A DNA stretch of 64,000 bases from Roseomonas sp. 18066 (GCF_902706185.1 NZ_CACSJM010000004.1:1-64000), one strand, 5' to 3'. Positions 34,502 through 44,129 are shown, counted from the stretch's first letter. Translations and numbers: made by a program. The notes: generated from the letters alone by a model not told the origin.

Positions 34502-36454
34502 CTATGTCGCCAGCACCACACGGTTTCGGCCCTCGTGTTTGGCTCGGTAGAGGGCGCTGTCGGCCGCGGCAACCAGGGCACCTGGCCCAATCTCTGCCTG
34601 CAGTTCCGGCGTGACGCCCGCGACGCCGATGCTGGCCGTCACCACTCCGAAGGGTATGTTCGCGGCATGCGGCAGCCGCTGCGCCTGCAGTGCTGCCCGC
34701 AGCTTCTCGGCCACTTCCTCCCCACCCGTAGTAGCGGTGTTCGGTAGCAGCAGCACCATCTCCTCGCCCCCATAACGGGCGGCCACGTCACCGGCCCGCC
34801 GGATCATCGACCGGACCGCCAGGGCCACCGCCTTGAGGCATTCGTCACCCTGCTGGTGGCCGTAGCTGTCGTTGTACTGCTTGAAGCGGTCGACATCGAG
34901 CAGCAGCAGGCTGAGTGGCTGCCCGGTCCTGGTGGAGCGGCGCCATTCCTGCTGCAGGGCGTCGTCAAAGGCGCGGCGGTTTGCCAGTCCGGTCAGTCCG
35001 TCGGTGCTGGCCAGTTCCGCCAGGCGCTGCTCCAGCAGGCGGCGCTCCGTGACGTCCCGTGACACGGCGACGGCTCCATCCGCTTCGCCGGTCCGCGGAT
35101 CATGGGTGGTCCGGATCGCACTCTCGAGCCACAGCGTCTCCTGTCCGGCGCGGTGGAGGCGAAATGTCACCGTTGCCTCTCGCAACTCTCCGGTTCGAAG
35201 CCGCCCCATCGCCTGCTCCACGGCAGGCTGATCCTCCGCGTCGATGAACTCGTTGGCCGGGCGCCCTATCAGCGTCGCGGCAGCCAGACCCAGCAGGCGC
35301 TCGGCGGCGGGGGAAACATAGGTGCGTTTGCCCTCGAGGTTTATGCGCGACACCATATCGCTCGAATTCTCGGCCAGCAGGCGAAAGGAGCCCTCACTCT
35401 CCGCCAGAGCCTTCTCCACCTGGTGTCGTCGCTGCGCCTGCCGCGAGATCCGCAGGCCTAAAAAGCCGATCACGACCATGACGAGGGCGGTCGCCAGACT
35501 TCGGATGACGATCTCCCGCCGCCAGACCGCCAGGGCCTCCTGCTCGCTGACGGCCACCGCGATGACTAGAGGGTAGCGCTCCGCCCGGCGGTAGGAGTTC
35601 AGCCGGGTCACGCCGTCGAAAGGCGACGTGATCCAGTTCGTCCCCGCAGGCGCCCGCGGCAGCAACTGCCGGAACAGGGCCAGGTCAGCAAAGTTCCGCC
35701 CGGCTTGGCTCTCGATGAAGGGCTGCCGCGTCAGAAGGGTGCCGTCGGTCCGGAACAGCGCTGCTGCACCATCGCGGCCCAGTTCAAAGCGGGAGAAGAA
35801 GCCGGAAAAATACTCCGCGTCGATCGTGGCCAACACGACACCGGCAAAGCGGCCATCCGACGCCTGAACCCTGCGCGAGAGGGTGAGGATCCACTTGCCC
35901 CGCGAGCGGCTGATGACCAGCGGCCCGAGATAGGGTTGAGGATCCGCGCTTTCCCGATGGCGGCGGAAATACTCTCGGTCCGCATTGCTCATGCTGCCGG
36001 GTGTTTGCGGCAGCGAACTAGCCAGCCAGCCCCCATCGGCTCCGTAGACGAAAAAGGACAGCGCCCCCGGCGGCCTTTCGGCCTCGCGGCGCAACAGGTC
36101 ATCGAGCCTCGCGCGAAGAGCTGGGCCGGTGCCATCCAGGGTAACACGCTCGACTAGTTGGGCCAGCACGGTGTCCGCACGGTCCAAAACGTCTTCCGTG
36201 TGCTGCACCAGGCTTTGAGCCAGGTTGCTGTTGGCCGTTGTCGCCCGCTGAACGCTCGCATGATAATCGCGCCACCCAGTCCAGCCTTCCAGACCTACCA
36301 GAGCGAAGCAAACCAGGAGGGTGAAAGTCACGGAGCCACGGCTGAGCGATGAGAACTCAAGGTTCGACCGGGTAATACGGCGAAAGGAGGTCCGCAATGG
36401 ACGCAAAGCTGCTTCCAACATGTGCCGGTGCTTCCTTTTGAAATGCTCCTCCAT
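34502..36454 (-). CDS. membrane diguanylate cyclase (Cache-PAS-GGDEF)
   Basis: This 650-aa protein has a membrane helix near residues 41-59 (TFTLLVCFALVGLEGW), a periplasmic double-Cache sensor (about 65-285; DREYFRRHRESADPQPYLGP and WILTLSRRVQ are typical of Cache_1) and a second helix (ATALVMVVIGFLGL). A PAS unit and a GGDEF domain follow. The active site is GGEEM and the inhibitory RxxD site is present five residues before it (RAGDVAARYGGEEM). It should synthesise cyclic-di-GMP with feedback inhibition. The ATG at 36454 is chosen; 36421 with AAGGA upstream is an alternative. Confidence 0.88.
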   Translation of the reverse strand: MEEHFKRKHRHMLEAALRPLRTSFRRITRSNLEFSSLSRGSVTFTLLVCFALVGLEGWTGWRDYHASVQRATTANSNLAQSLVQHTEDVLDRADTVLAQLVERVTLDGTGPALRARLDDLLRREAERPPGALSFFVYGADGGWLASSLPQTPGSMSNADREYFRRHRESADPQPYLGPLVISRSRGKWILTLSRRVQASDGRFAGVVLATIDAEYFSGFFSRFELGRDGAAALFRTDGTLLTRQPFIESQAGRNFADLALFRQLLPRAPAGTNWITSPFDGVTRLNSYRRAERYPLVIAVAVSEQEALAVWRREIVIRSLATALVMVVIGFLGLRISRQAQRRHQVEKALAESEGSFRLLAENSSDMVSRINLEGKRTYVSPAAERLLGLAAATLIGRPANEFIDAEDQPAVEQAMGRLRTGELREATVTFRLHRAGQETLWLESAIRTTHDPRTGEADGAVAVSRDVTERRLLEQRLAELASTDGLTGLANRRAFDDALQQEWRRSTRTGQPLSLLLLDVDRFKQYNDSYGHQQGDECLKAVALAVRSMIRRAGDVAARYGGEEMVLLLPNTATTGGEEVAEKLRAALQAQRLPHAANIPFGVVTASIGVAGVTPELQAEIGPGALVAAADSALYRAKHEGRNRVVLAT

Positions 36455-36633
36455 CAAGAGCCTGCGGCCGCCAAGTTGATGGGTTGTTGCTGACTGAACG
36501 GTTGCCAGCGTCGAGAAGCTGCTCTCCTCAAGACAGTCCAACCCTGATCGTGTGGGCGCTAATACTCGCCCACGACGTTCGATATGTCGTCTCACTCAGC
36601 GAAGGCGGCATGGCGACGATGCTGCCGCCCAAC

Positions 36634-39102
36634 TCAGGTGGACAGCCTCGCGTCCCAAGTGGCGAGGAGGTTGAGAGCTTCGACCGCAGGGCGTGGCGGG
36701 CTGAACAGATAGCCTTGTCCTTCGGTGCAGCCCTGGCTGGCCACCTGCTGCAGCTGAGCAGTTGTTTCAATACCCTCCGCGGTGGTGGCGATGCCCAAGG
36801 TCCGGCAAAGCCCGGCGATCGCGCCGATGATGGCCGCGCCCTCCGGCCGTTCATCCATGGCCAGGACGAAGCTGCGGTCGATCTTCACCTTGCTGATGGG
36901 GAATTTAAGTAGGTAACTGAGCGACGAATAGCCGGTTCCAAAGTCATCCATCGAGATGGAGAGGCCAGCCGTTCGCAGGCGGCGCAGCATGGCCACGGTG
37001 TCCTCCGTCTCCCGCAGCAGCAGGGACTCCGTGATTTCAAGCTCCAGCCTCTCCGGCGCGAGCCCCGCCGCGGCGAGTGCTTCGGCAATCGATGCCTCGA
37101 AACCCCCGTCGCAGACCTGCGCGGCGGAGAGATTCACCGCGACCTTCAAGCCCGACGGCCAGGTAGCGGCGTCGGCGCAAGCCTGCTCCAGGATCCACTT
37201 TCCTAACGGCACGATGAGGCCTGTCGCCTCCGCGACAGGGATGAAGGCGTCGGGACGCACCAGCCCGCGTTCCGGGCTACGCCAGCGCAGCAGCGCCTCG
37301 AAACCACTGATCCGGCGGTGAGCGAGGTCGACCAGTGGCTGATAGTGCAGCTCGAACTCTCCGTTCCGGAGTGCCCGCTGCAGATCGGCTTCGAGGTGTC
37401 GGCGGGCTTGGGCGCAAGCCTGCATCTCGGGGTCAAAGAAGCGGAACCGCCTGCCCCCGTCCCCCTTTGCCGCATACAAGGCGAGATCAACCCGCCTCAT
37501 CAGCTGGTCTGATTGATCGCCGTCCCGCGGAGCGAGGACCACCCCGATGCTGACACCTATCGTCACCGGACGGCCCTCAATCAGGAAGGGGCGCCCCAGT
37601 TCGTCAATGATGCGGGCCGCGAAATCCGCCGTCTCGCGGGAGCTGTCCTCACCGCGGCGCAGGATGACGAACTCGTCGCCGCCAAGGCGGGCCACAGTAT
37701 CTGCCTCACGCATGCAGGACATGAGGCGGGTAGCCACCGAGCGCAGGACGTCATCTCCGGCAGGGTGCCCGAAGGTGTCGTTGACCTCCTTGAAGAGATC
37801 CAGGTCAAGATGAAGGATGGCACATGGTTCACCTTGCTGGCTGTGCCTTGCTGCCTCAACGAGTCGCTCCTGCCACGCTCCGCGGTTCAGCAGGCCGGTA
37901 AGCGAGTCGTGGTGCGCCATATAGGCGATCCGCGCCTCCGCCTCTCGTCGCTCCGTGATCTCATGGGTGACGCCGCTGATCCGAAAGGCGCGGCCGTTGC
38001 AGTCAAGCTCGGCCTGGCCTGTCACCCGCAACCAGCGCAAGGGCCCATTGGCAGGCGAGGTGCGGAACTCACTGGCAAAGGAGCCACCATTCTCACCTCC
38101 CAGACAGCGCTCCATCGCCTCGCCGACTGCCGCAAGGTCATCCGGATGAACCGAGGCGTGAACATCCGCGCGGGTGCGCAGAGACCCGGGGGCCAGCCCA
38201 TAGATAAGTTCCAGGCCGTTGGAGGCGTTGAACTCACCAGTCTCCACATTCCAGTCCCAGACGCCCATCCTGGCTGCCGCAACGGCGCGCGCCAGGCGCG
38301 CCTCGCTGTCGCGCAAGGCCTTCTCCGTACGCCTGCTTTCGGTCATGTCCTCCGTGACGCCGACGATGTGCGTGGCGGGCCGATCTCCCGCCTGGAGAGG
38401 GACCTTCTTTGTCCGCAGCAGACGCCTGCCAAGATGAGGGGTGTCGAGCGGCTCCTCTTCGATGACCATCGTCTTGCCGCTCTCGGCCGTTTCCTGGTCG
38501 CAGAGCCGGAAGAACCGGGCTTGCTCCTCCGGGAAAAGGTCGGCATCGCTCCGTCCAACCCAGCCGTCGCGACCTCGGCCGAAGATCTGCTCGGCGGTCC
38601 GGTTCACCCGCTCGTACACACCGGTGGCGACGCTCTTGACGAAGACCCCTACCGGCACGTGCTCAAGCACTTGGTCGAGGAACGTCTGCGTAACCTGCAG
38701 CTTGTCCTCGGCTGCGTGCCGCTCGCTGACATCTCGGGAGATGCAGACGATATACTCGACGGTTCCGCTGTCCCCGAAAACAGGTGCAAGCGCGTTGTCC
38801 CACCACTTCAGGGTTCCGCGGAAGGTGCGACCTGCACCAACAAAACGAGTGGGCTTTCCCTTGGCGGCCGCTCTGATGGCTCCTTGGGCGGCACCCCGAA
38901 GTTGATCCGGCCAAAAGGCTGTCCAGTCGGACCCGATCACATCGGATGCTGCAGAGGTTTCAAACAGCTGGAGACCGGGGCTATTGATGAACAGCAGGCG
39001 CCCACGAAGGTCCAACACCTTGATGCAGTCAGTAGTGCCTTCCAGGATTGAGAGAAGGAACCCTTCTCTACTCGTTAGTCGGAGTTCGCGTATGCCTGAC
39101 AT
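36634..39102 (-). CDS. PAS-GGDEF-EAL cyclic-di-GMP turnover protein
   Basis: This 822-aa cytoplasmic protein has three PAS units (about residues 12-130, 135-255 and 265-385). The GGDEF domain has an intact active site (TVARLGGDEFVIL) and an RxxD inhibitory site (READ). The EAL domain has its motifs intact: FEALLRW, NLSAAQV, ELEITESLLL, MDDFGTGYSSLSYL, KIDRSFV and TAEGIET. Both cyclase and phosphodiesterase activity are possible; in many such proteins one dominates. It sits 180 bases upstream of, and in the same direction as, the cyclase at 34502. Confidence 0.92.
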   Translation of the reverse strand: MSGIRELRLTSREGFLLSILEGTTDCIKVLDLRGRLLFINSPGLQLFETSAASDVIGSDWTAFWPDQLRGAAQGAIRAAAKGKPTRFVGAGRTFRGTLKWWDNALAPVFGDSGTVEYIVCISRDVSERHAAEDKLQVTQTFLDQVLEHVPVGVFVKSVATGVYERVNRTAEQIFGRGRDGWVGRSDADLFPEEQARFFRLCDQETAESGKTMVIEEEPLDTPHLGRRLLRTKKVPLQAGDRPATHIVGVTEDMTESRRTEKALRDSEARLARAVAAARMGVWDWNVETGEFNASNGLELIYGLAPGSLRTRADVHASVHPDDLAAVGEAMERCLGGENGGSFASEFRTSPANGPLRWLRVTGQAELDCNGRAFRISGVTHEITERREAEARIAYMAHHDSLTGLLNRGAWQERLVEAARHSQQGEPCAILHLDLDLFKEVNDTFGHPAGDDVLRSVATRLMSCMREADTVARLGGDEFVILRRGEDSSRETADFAARIIDELGRPFLIEGRPVTIGVSIGVVLAPRDGDQSDQLMRRVDLALYAAKGDGGRRFRFFDPEMQACAQARRHLEADLQRALRNGEFELHYQPLVDLAHRRISGFEALLRWRSPERGLVRPDAFIPVAEATGLIVPLGKWILEQACADAATWPSGLKVAVNLSAAQVCDGGFEASIAEALAAAGLAPERLELEITESLLLRETEDTVAMLRRLRTAGLSISMDDFGTGYSSLSYLLKFPISKVKIDRSFVLAMDERPEGAAIIGAIAGLCRTLGIATTAEGIETTAQLQQVASQGCTEGQGYLFSPPRPAVEALNLLATWDARLST

Positions 39103-39429
39103 GGGAGTTCCCGGTCGTCTCGCGCGCGGGTGCCGCCAAGCAGCAAAACCTGACCTCGCGTAAAGGGTGTACTAAGCCGTTCCGTAGGCCGATGGCTTAC
39201 CTGCCTGCAACCGATTTCCGCCTGCGTTAAACGCAGATGCGCCATGTGTCGTTCCTAAAAACCAGCGCCACATGCCAGAGCTTGCGCCGATGCATCTACG
39301 TTCATGTTCACGGTGGCAGGCAACGCTCCAGACCTGCGACTACATAAGTAAATCGCTAAAGCTTAGATGGAGCTGCCGGGTGCCGAATGGTGAACGCAGC
39401 CAGCCTGCCTACGCATTTAGCGGAGTCTG
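39103..39429. other. intergenic, nothing recognised
   Basis: This is the promoter region of the GGDEF-EAL gene and the 3' flank of the next receiver-like gene. No feature is recognised. Confidence 0.4.
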
Positions 39430-39807
39430 TCAAAGAGGGCGCAGCATGGCCCAGGTAGCGCTCGGCAGAGCGCCGGATCGAATATGTACGTCTGTCGGTG
39501 CAGTCGGGAGCGAAGAAATATCCAGCGCAGCCAACACCGCCTCCACGTTCACTACCTGAGCACCTCGGTGCTCCAACTGCCTGAGTAACGCATGACCGGC
39601 CTCGCTCCGCCGCGCCTCATCGCTAAGTAGGACGACATCGATCCCAGCATCCTGCAGCAGCGGCAATGCATACTCCGCTGCTGGAACAAAGCCTGCGACA
39701 GCTAGCCCATAGCGGGCCAGTTGTGAGCACAAGCTTCGGGCCACCAGGTAGCGACGTTCAATCACGAGGACGCGCCGCATCGAAAGAAGCTCAGCACACC
39801 TGATCAT
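39430..39807 (-). CDS. degenerate stand-alone receiver protein
   Basis: The 125-aa protein has a receiver-like N-terminus (RRVLVIERRYLVARSLCSQL) in which the acidic pocket is lost (ER instead of ED/DD). At the acceptor position it reads IDVVLLSDEARR, with Ser where Asp is expected. The C-terminal Lys region is absent or diverged. The start at 39807 has a strong GAGAGGAGTGCA motif, which supports active translation. Confidence 0.68.
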   Translation of the reverse strand: MIRCAELLSMRRVLVIERRYLVARSLCSQLARYGLAVAGFVPAAEYALPLLQDAGIDVVLLSDEARRSEAGHALLRQLEHRGAQVVNVEAVLAALDISSLPTAPTDVHIRSGALPSATWAMLRPL

Positions 39808-39931
39808 TGCACTCCTCTCGTATCGGCACGGGCGAGCAGCCAAGGCTGCACCGGAGAAGGAACGCCTGCCTGCATATGGCGGCGAAACCATTCTGCATCA
39901 ATGGTTTCATTCTGAAACATATTTGTGGCTC

Positions 39932-40267
39932 TCAGGCTAGCCGTAGATCGGTGCGAATACCAAGAAAGTCCCGAAGCGCCGCTTTCAGCTCTTGTTCCGA
40001 GAAGGGCCAAGTCACCGCCAGAAAAGATGCTGCCCGAGAATGCAAATAATTCTTCAATTCGACCGTCACTCCGCCTTCCTCGCTGGTGGGAAGTAGGACG
40101 GCGCCCACATCCTCTTCACTCAGTAACCGCAGCGCCTCCTGAGCATCGGCAACGGGTCCAGCAACACCTGCGCCAATATCTTCGACGCAGAAGGCAATCA
40201 CTTCGGCTGCCTGGTGACAACCTTCGACAATTAGAACGCGCTTGGCGCGATATGTAGTTTCAAACAT
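39932..40267 (-). CDS. degenerate stand-alone receiver protein with WPFSE motif
   Basis: The 111-aa protein begins like a receiver (AKRVLIVEGCHQAAEVIAFC), but the acidic pocket has lost its second acid. The acceptor Asp is Pro (VGAVLLPTSEEGG) and the Lys is Trp (VTWPFSEQELKAALRDFL). The WPFSE segment matches the protein at 33477. The ATG at 40267 is chosen because the domain starts within ten residues. Confidence 0.68.
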   Translation of the reverse strand: MFETTYRAKRVLIVEGCHQAAEVIAFCVEDIGAGVAGPVADAQEALRLLSEEDVGAVLLPTSEEGGVTVELKNYLHSRAASFLAVTWPFSEQELKAALRDFLGIRTDLRLA

Positions 40268-41519
40268 GGCATTGATGTCTCTAAACCCATGACTACCACT
40301 ACCGCCATCGAGCGCATTTACCCAGGTTAGGCTCACAGAGCATTCCGTCACGTGGTGCGTCAGCCTGTTCATGTAAGGGGCTGACGCGGTACTGCTCTTG
40401 CCAAGTTACGTTCAGCGGGCTTTTTGCTCTTGACCGGATGACCGTGACCCGATGTGCGTTCCGCCCTTCAGGGACCGCTCCTTCTCTCTCCTGGCCACCG
40501 TTCGGTTAATCCAGCGCATTCCCGGTGAGGTAGAGGGCGCTTTGTTCTAGGTGCTACGTACGACGGGCGCATCGAGCCTTATCCGTCCGGCGGCCAGCTG
40601 ATCTCCAGCCCGGTTGCCGAGCACCTGCTAAAGCACCGCCAACGCTCCGCTTTCTCGGTCTCACGCTGGCGTCCGCTCAGTCACCTAATTTGGCATCGGG
40701 TTACCGATGTCAGTCCCGGCCGCCGTGCTGCGCCGTCTGCGGACCAGCTCGCCGGGATCGAGGGCCGCACGGAAAAGACGCTGCGCTGCCGCCGATCACT
40801 TTAATTCGCCCCCTTGTGACCGCCTGACGCCGGGGAGTGGCCCGCAGCTTCCTAGCAGGAAGTCCAGCCGTACGACCGCAGCACCGGGCTAGCTGCCTGA
40901 ATCCCTATGCTCAGCCGAAATCGCTCCCGCTCCGAGATTCATCGCGCCCGTAGGCGCATGGTCGTGCGCGGCCGCCGCACCTGGCCCGCAGCCAGTCGGC
41001 CGCGCCGCGCCATTTGCGTGAGTAGACCGGCGATCGCGTCGGGCCCACGTCCGTCGCCGCGGCCGCGAGGCCAGCACCGCAGCAGCAGGCGGAGCCGGAT
41101 GCAGAGTGGTGGCGAGCGCCTGCTAAGAACACGATTTTCGGCAACCACGTCCCGCCCCACTTGCGAAAGGACAGGCGCCGGTAACGCCGGACGCCGATGG
41201 GTCACCGATGCTGGAGTTGGTGCGTGTTGCCAAGAGCGGCTTAGCGTTCGCCTAAAAGCGAGTGGGCAGCATCATTGGCATCACCGGAAGTGGTGGTGCC
41301 GACGATGCCACCCACATGCTCCAGCCGGTCACCGTCGTCATGCGCGAGAAGGGCGCCGGAAAACTGAGGGCAGGAACATTGGAGATCCTTGGCTCCAGAG
41401 GTTTGGGGCAAGCGGTGATCGCTTTGCTACCTCGTAGCTGCCCAAGGCAGAGGCAGTCTTGCCCTGGACCAAGGCTCTCGCTGGCGCATAATCGCCTTCC
41501 AAGGTTTTAGGAGCGGAAG
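40268..41519. other. 1.25-kb gene-poor region
   Basis: No gene is supported. Several open frames of 60-180 codons overlap on both strands without family resemblance. The region ends with TTTTAGGAGCGGAAG, the ribosome-binding site of the gene at 41520. It may contain decayed genes I cannot recognise. Confidence 0.4.
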
Positions 41520-41996
41520 ATGGGCAACTGGTTCAGCGTGGCAGGCGGCGGCCTTGCATGGTCGGTGGCGCTAAAGCTGACCGCACAACCGCCGAAGGCT
41601 TGCTGGTTTTGTCGTGGACCGAGCGGCAGATTGCTGGGGCCGTTTGCGCGCAGCCAGCATGCTGAACGCGCCGCCTCTAACGACATCGCGACCTTCAAGG
41701 GCCAACAAGTTGCCTCTTTGCGGGAAGGATATGTGCCCGAGGAACCTTGTTCAGCTCTGCCAGGCGCTACAGATCCTTTTGGCCAGGCATGTCTGGATAA
41801 CCGCGACCATCCGGATGAGGAATGGAATCTCTGGCGGATCGAGCAGCAGGACGGCAGCCATTGCTTCGTCGTTGAGGGGCCTGAAAGTCTCGTCCCTGAC
41901 CTCTTCCTCGACGAGGTTTTCGAGAATTGGGAGAGAGCGTCGAATGCCGCGTTGAAGACGCGCATTGGCAGTCGAATGCGTCCTGGCCTTGGCTAG
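41520..41996 (+). CDS. hypothetical protein
   Basis: This 158-aa protein is not recognised. It has a CWFCRGPSGRLLGPF segment with a Cys-x2-Cys pair, and an acidic C-terminal half (NRDHPDEEWNLWRIEQQDGS; LVPDLFLDEVFENWE). An excellent AGGAGCGGAAG motif precedes the ATG, so translation is likely. Its stop codon lies in a palindrome shared with the stop of the convergent frame. Confidence 0.6.
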   Translation: MGNWFSVAGGGLAWSVALKLTAQPPKACWFCRGPSGRLLGPFARSQHAERAASNDIATFKGQQVASLREGYVPEEPCSALPGATDPFGQACLDNRDHPDEEWNLWRIEQQDGSHCFVVEGPESLVPDLFLDEVFENWERASNAALKTRIGSRMRPGLG

Positions 41997-42010
41997 CTCG
42001 CCCAGCTAGC
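41992..42010. terminator. hairpin shared by two convergent stop codons
   Basis: GCTAGCT (41992-41998), CGCCC loop, AGCTAGC (42004-42010) is a perfect 7-bp stem. The plus-strand stop TAG (41994-41996) and the minus-strand stop (41993-41995) both fall inside the left arm. There is no T-tract; it could act as a bidirectional transcription block. Confidence 0.4.
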
Positions 42011-42223
42011 GCGCTCCCAGCTCTCTTCCAGCCTTCGCATCATCTCGTCCATGCGCTTGTTGAAAGGATGGGCGGGCGTGCGGAGGCTTCCCAGCCCCTG
42101 GGCAGCCTCGTGGGCCTCGGTCTCCGCCAAGCGGGCGCGGAGGTCCCGCATGTGGGCTGCGATCGAAGTGTCGGCAGAGGTGTCAAGGGCTGCGGCCGCC
42201 TTGCTGTCGGGATAGATCCGCAC
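41993..42223 (-). CDS. small helical hypothetical protein, possibly frameshifted at the 5' end
   Basis: The 76-aa frame (GTG start) is helix-rich (MRDLRARLAETEAHEAAQGL; RMDEMMRRLEESWERASW). The same frame stays coding-like further upstream (DAIDFAEETEEWAAVRIYPD), but a start is found only in another frame (ATG at 42372). A frameshift near 42300 may therefore have broken a roughly 125-aa gene. No family is recognised. Confidence 0.4.
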   Translation of the reverse strand: MRIYPDSKAAAALDTSADTSIAAHMRDLRARLAETEAHEAAQGLGSLRTPAHPFNKRMDEMMRRLEESWERASWAS

Positions 42224-42610
42224 AGCAGCCCACTCCTCCGTCTCCTCGGCGAAGTCGATGGCATCGAGGAAGCTGGTCTCTTGAAGTGGAGACGCCCCCG
42301 CCGCTGCGACGATGTGTGAAATTTGGGCTCTTGGCCTTTGGCAACCTCGCCGCTGTCCGCGGGTGAGCTCATGAATGCTTCCTCATCGGCCGGGCCATCC
42401 GAGCATTGGTCGATCCCGGCTTCCTAGCGCCACGAGGCATTCAATGGGGCCGCCGACCAATCGCGCTCTTCCATGCAATCACAGGCCCTGCGCCGAATGG
42501 GTACCGCTCCCTGCCCCTGGGAAGCGCCGCATCAAGCAGCCGCATAGGCATTGCCGAGCGTCCGCCTTCGAGCGCAGCGTTACCAGGACGGCAGACCCAG
42601 CGTTTGCTTC
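42224..42610. other. gene-poor stretch left of the mini-element
   Basis: Apart from the possible 5' part of the minus-strand gene ending at 41993, no gene is supported here. Confidence 0.35.
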
Positions 42611-42727
42611 GTAAGCGTTGCTCCGAGACCCATAGCAGCGTTGTAGGGCTCAGCACGGGCTGGTCGTGGCCCAGCACCACGGCATGAGCTCGTCGATGCG
42701 GGCCTTGGGCCCTGGAGCAACGCTTAC
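42611..42727. mobile_element. 117-bp IS66-derived mini-element
   Basis: It begins with GTAAGCGTTGCTCCG and ends with the reverse complement of the same sequence (one mismatch), the terminal repeats of the IS66 element at 48082-50595. The interior (CATAGCAGCG to GGCCTTGGG) matches the last about 90 bases of that element, including the 3' end of its tnpC, in reverse orientation. Everything else is deleted. No 8-bp target duplication is visible at its borders. Confidence 0.75.
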
Positions 42728-43230
42728 CGATCCGCTGCATACTGGCTTCCTGGTGCAGCATGGCGAGATCCACGCTCGCGGCATCGAGCTCTCGGCGCAT
42801 GTTAGCCTGCGGGAGGGACTAAATGCGGTGGCCTCCTACAGCTATACTGAAGCCGAGACGACCCGGAGCAACAGTGGTGACCAGGGCAACCGGCCCTATG
42901 GCATGCCTGCGAGCACCGCCTCCCTCCGGCTTCGACCGCGGCTTCGCAGAAGGGTGCCTGCAGAGGCTGGGATCCGGCTTGGGCGGCCGCCACATCGGCT
43001 CAACCTATGCGGATGGCGCCAACACCCTGAAGGTACCTTCATCCTTTGTGGTGGACGCGGCGCTTCGCTATGACCTCGGACAGCTGACGCCGCAGCTCGA
43101 AGGAGCGCGGATCGGCGTCAGCGTCAGCAACCTGACCGACAAACGCCACACGAGCAGCTGCGTCTCCGCGGTGAACTGCTACTTTGGGGCCGGGCGCGTT
43201 GTAACCGTGCAGATGGACCACCGTTGGTGA
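42728..43230 (+). pseudogene. TonB-dependent receptor C-terminal remnant
   Basis: The frame from 42728 reads TGFLVQHGEIHARGIELSAH and AVASYSYTEAETTRSNSGDQ, typical late beta-strands of siderophore receptors. Near 42930 the frame shifts and continues GGRHIGSTYADGANTLKVPS, VSNLTDKRH and ends with VQMDHRW, the terminal aromatic signature. The first about 80 percent of the gene is missing; its truncation coincides with the mini-element. Confidence 0.75.
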
Positions 43231-43235
43231 TTGCC

Positions 43236-43610
43236 ATGTATGCCTCCATTGGCCGCCGCGGCGTCGCACGCCTTCTTGCGGCGAGTGCCGCGCTGGGCAC
43301 CACCTCCGGAGAGGCGGCCGCCCCCGATCCGAAGGTCCTGGACCTCCCTCGCCTGTCACGGGAGCATGCAGGCGACGATCGCCTAGGCTGGGCGATCAGC
43401 GGGCTGCATCGCGGGCAGCTACCGCTGGCAGGTTTCGGCCAGGCGCATCTGGAGCATCCATCGCCCATCACTTCGGACTCTCTGTTCCGTGCGGCCAGCG
43501 TCTCGAAGCAGTTCAGCGGCTTTGCCATCTCTGCTACCGCGCGAATGAATGCTCGATCTGGAGGGTGATATCCGCGCCCATCGGATCTGCCGATTCCGCT
43601 TAGAGATGAC
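43236..43610 (+). pseudogene. serine hydrolase (beta-lactamase-like) N-terminal remnant
   Basis: The frame reads LGWAISGLHRGQLPLAGFGQ, then DSLFRAASVSKQFSGFAI with the SxxK catalytic motif of class C beta-lactamase-like esterases. A frameshift follows (LDLEGDIRAH continues in another frame) and the gene stops after about 120 residues, lacking the YxN motif. Its start is five bases beyond the TonB-receptor stop, an arrangement seen in siderophore loci. Confidence 0.65.
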
Positions 43611-43685
43611 GCTGTGTTAACCTGGACGGCAGGAGTTCAGTTAAGCTCCAGCTCCACCGTCCTGAACGAAGCGCTGTATCATGCC

Positions 43686-44129
43686 ATGGCAAAATCCGAC
43701 CGATCAGGAAGCATTCAGTATGGCGTACTTCCCTACCGCCCCGGCCGAGCTGGCCATCCTGAAGTGCTGCTGCTCACCTCCCGTGGGACCGGCCGCTGGG
43801 TAATTCCCAAGGGCTGGCCCATCCTGGGCAAGAAGCCGCGGGCCGTGGCAGAGCTTGAAGCGCGCGAGGAGGCTGGTATCAAGGGTATCATCAGCCCGAT
43901 GCCGGTGGGTTCGTACGCTTATACCAAGGTCCTCGACGACGGAGCTATGCGTGTCTGCGAGTGTATAGTCTTCCTAATGCTTGTCACGCAGGAAGCATCG
44001 AAGTGGCCGGAACGGTTTCAGCGCAAGCGAGCTTGGTTCGCCCCCGACGAGGCAGCGAACTTAGTCGACGAGAAGATGCTTGCGCTTCTCATCCGAAGCT
44101 TGCCCAAGGTGAATCAGGGTCGGTCCTGA
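43686..44129 (+). CDS. Nudix hydrolase (paralogue of the 24523 gene)
   Basis: This 147-aa protein has the lead-in LTSRGTGRWVIPKGWPILGK and Nudix box AVAELEAREEAGIKG, with the glutamates in place. It matches the gene at 24523 over most of its length (VTQEASKWPERFQRKRAWF corresponds to VTQQLENWPERQQRETRWF). The ATG at 43686 is chosen because the domain starts soon after; an in-frame start at 43614 is possible. Confidence 0.8.
   Translation: MAKSDRSGSIQYGVLPYRPGRAGHPEVLLLTSRGTGRWVIPKGWPILGKKPRAVAELEAREEAGIKGIISPMPVGSYAYTKVLDDGAMRVCECIVFLMLVTQEASKWPERFQRKRAWFAPDEAANLVDEKMLALLIRSLPKVNQGRS

Noticed and set aside
37513-39051. A 512-codon plus-strand frame opposite the GGDEF-EAL gene
   Set aside because: No recognisable domains, and the minus strand has intact GGDEF and EAL motifs.
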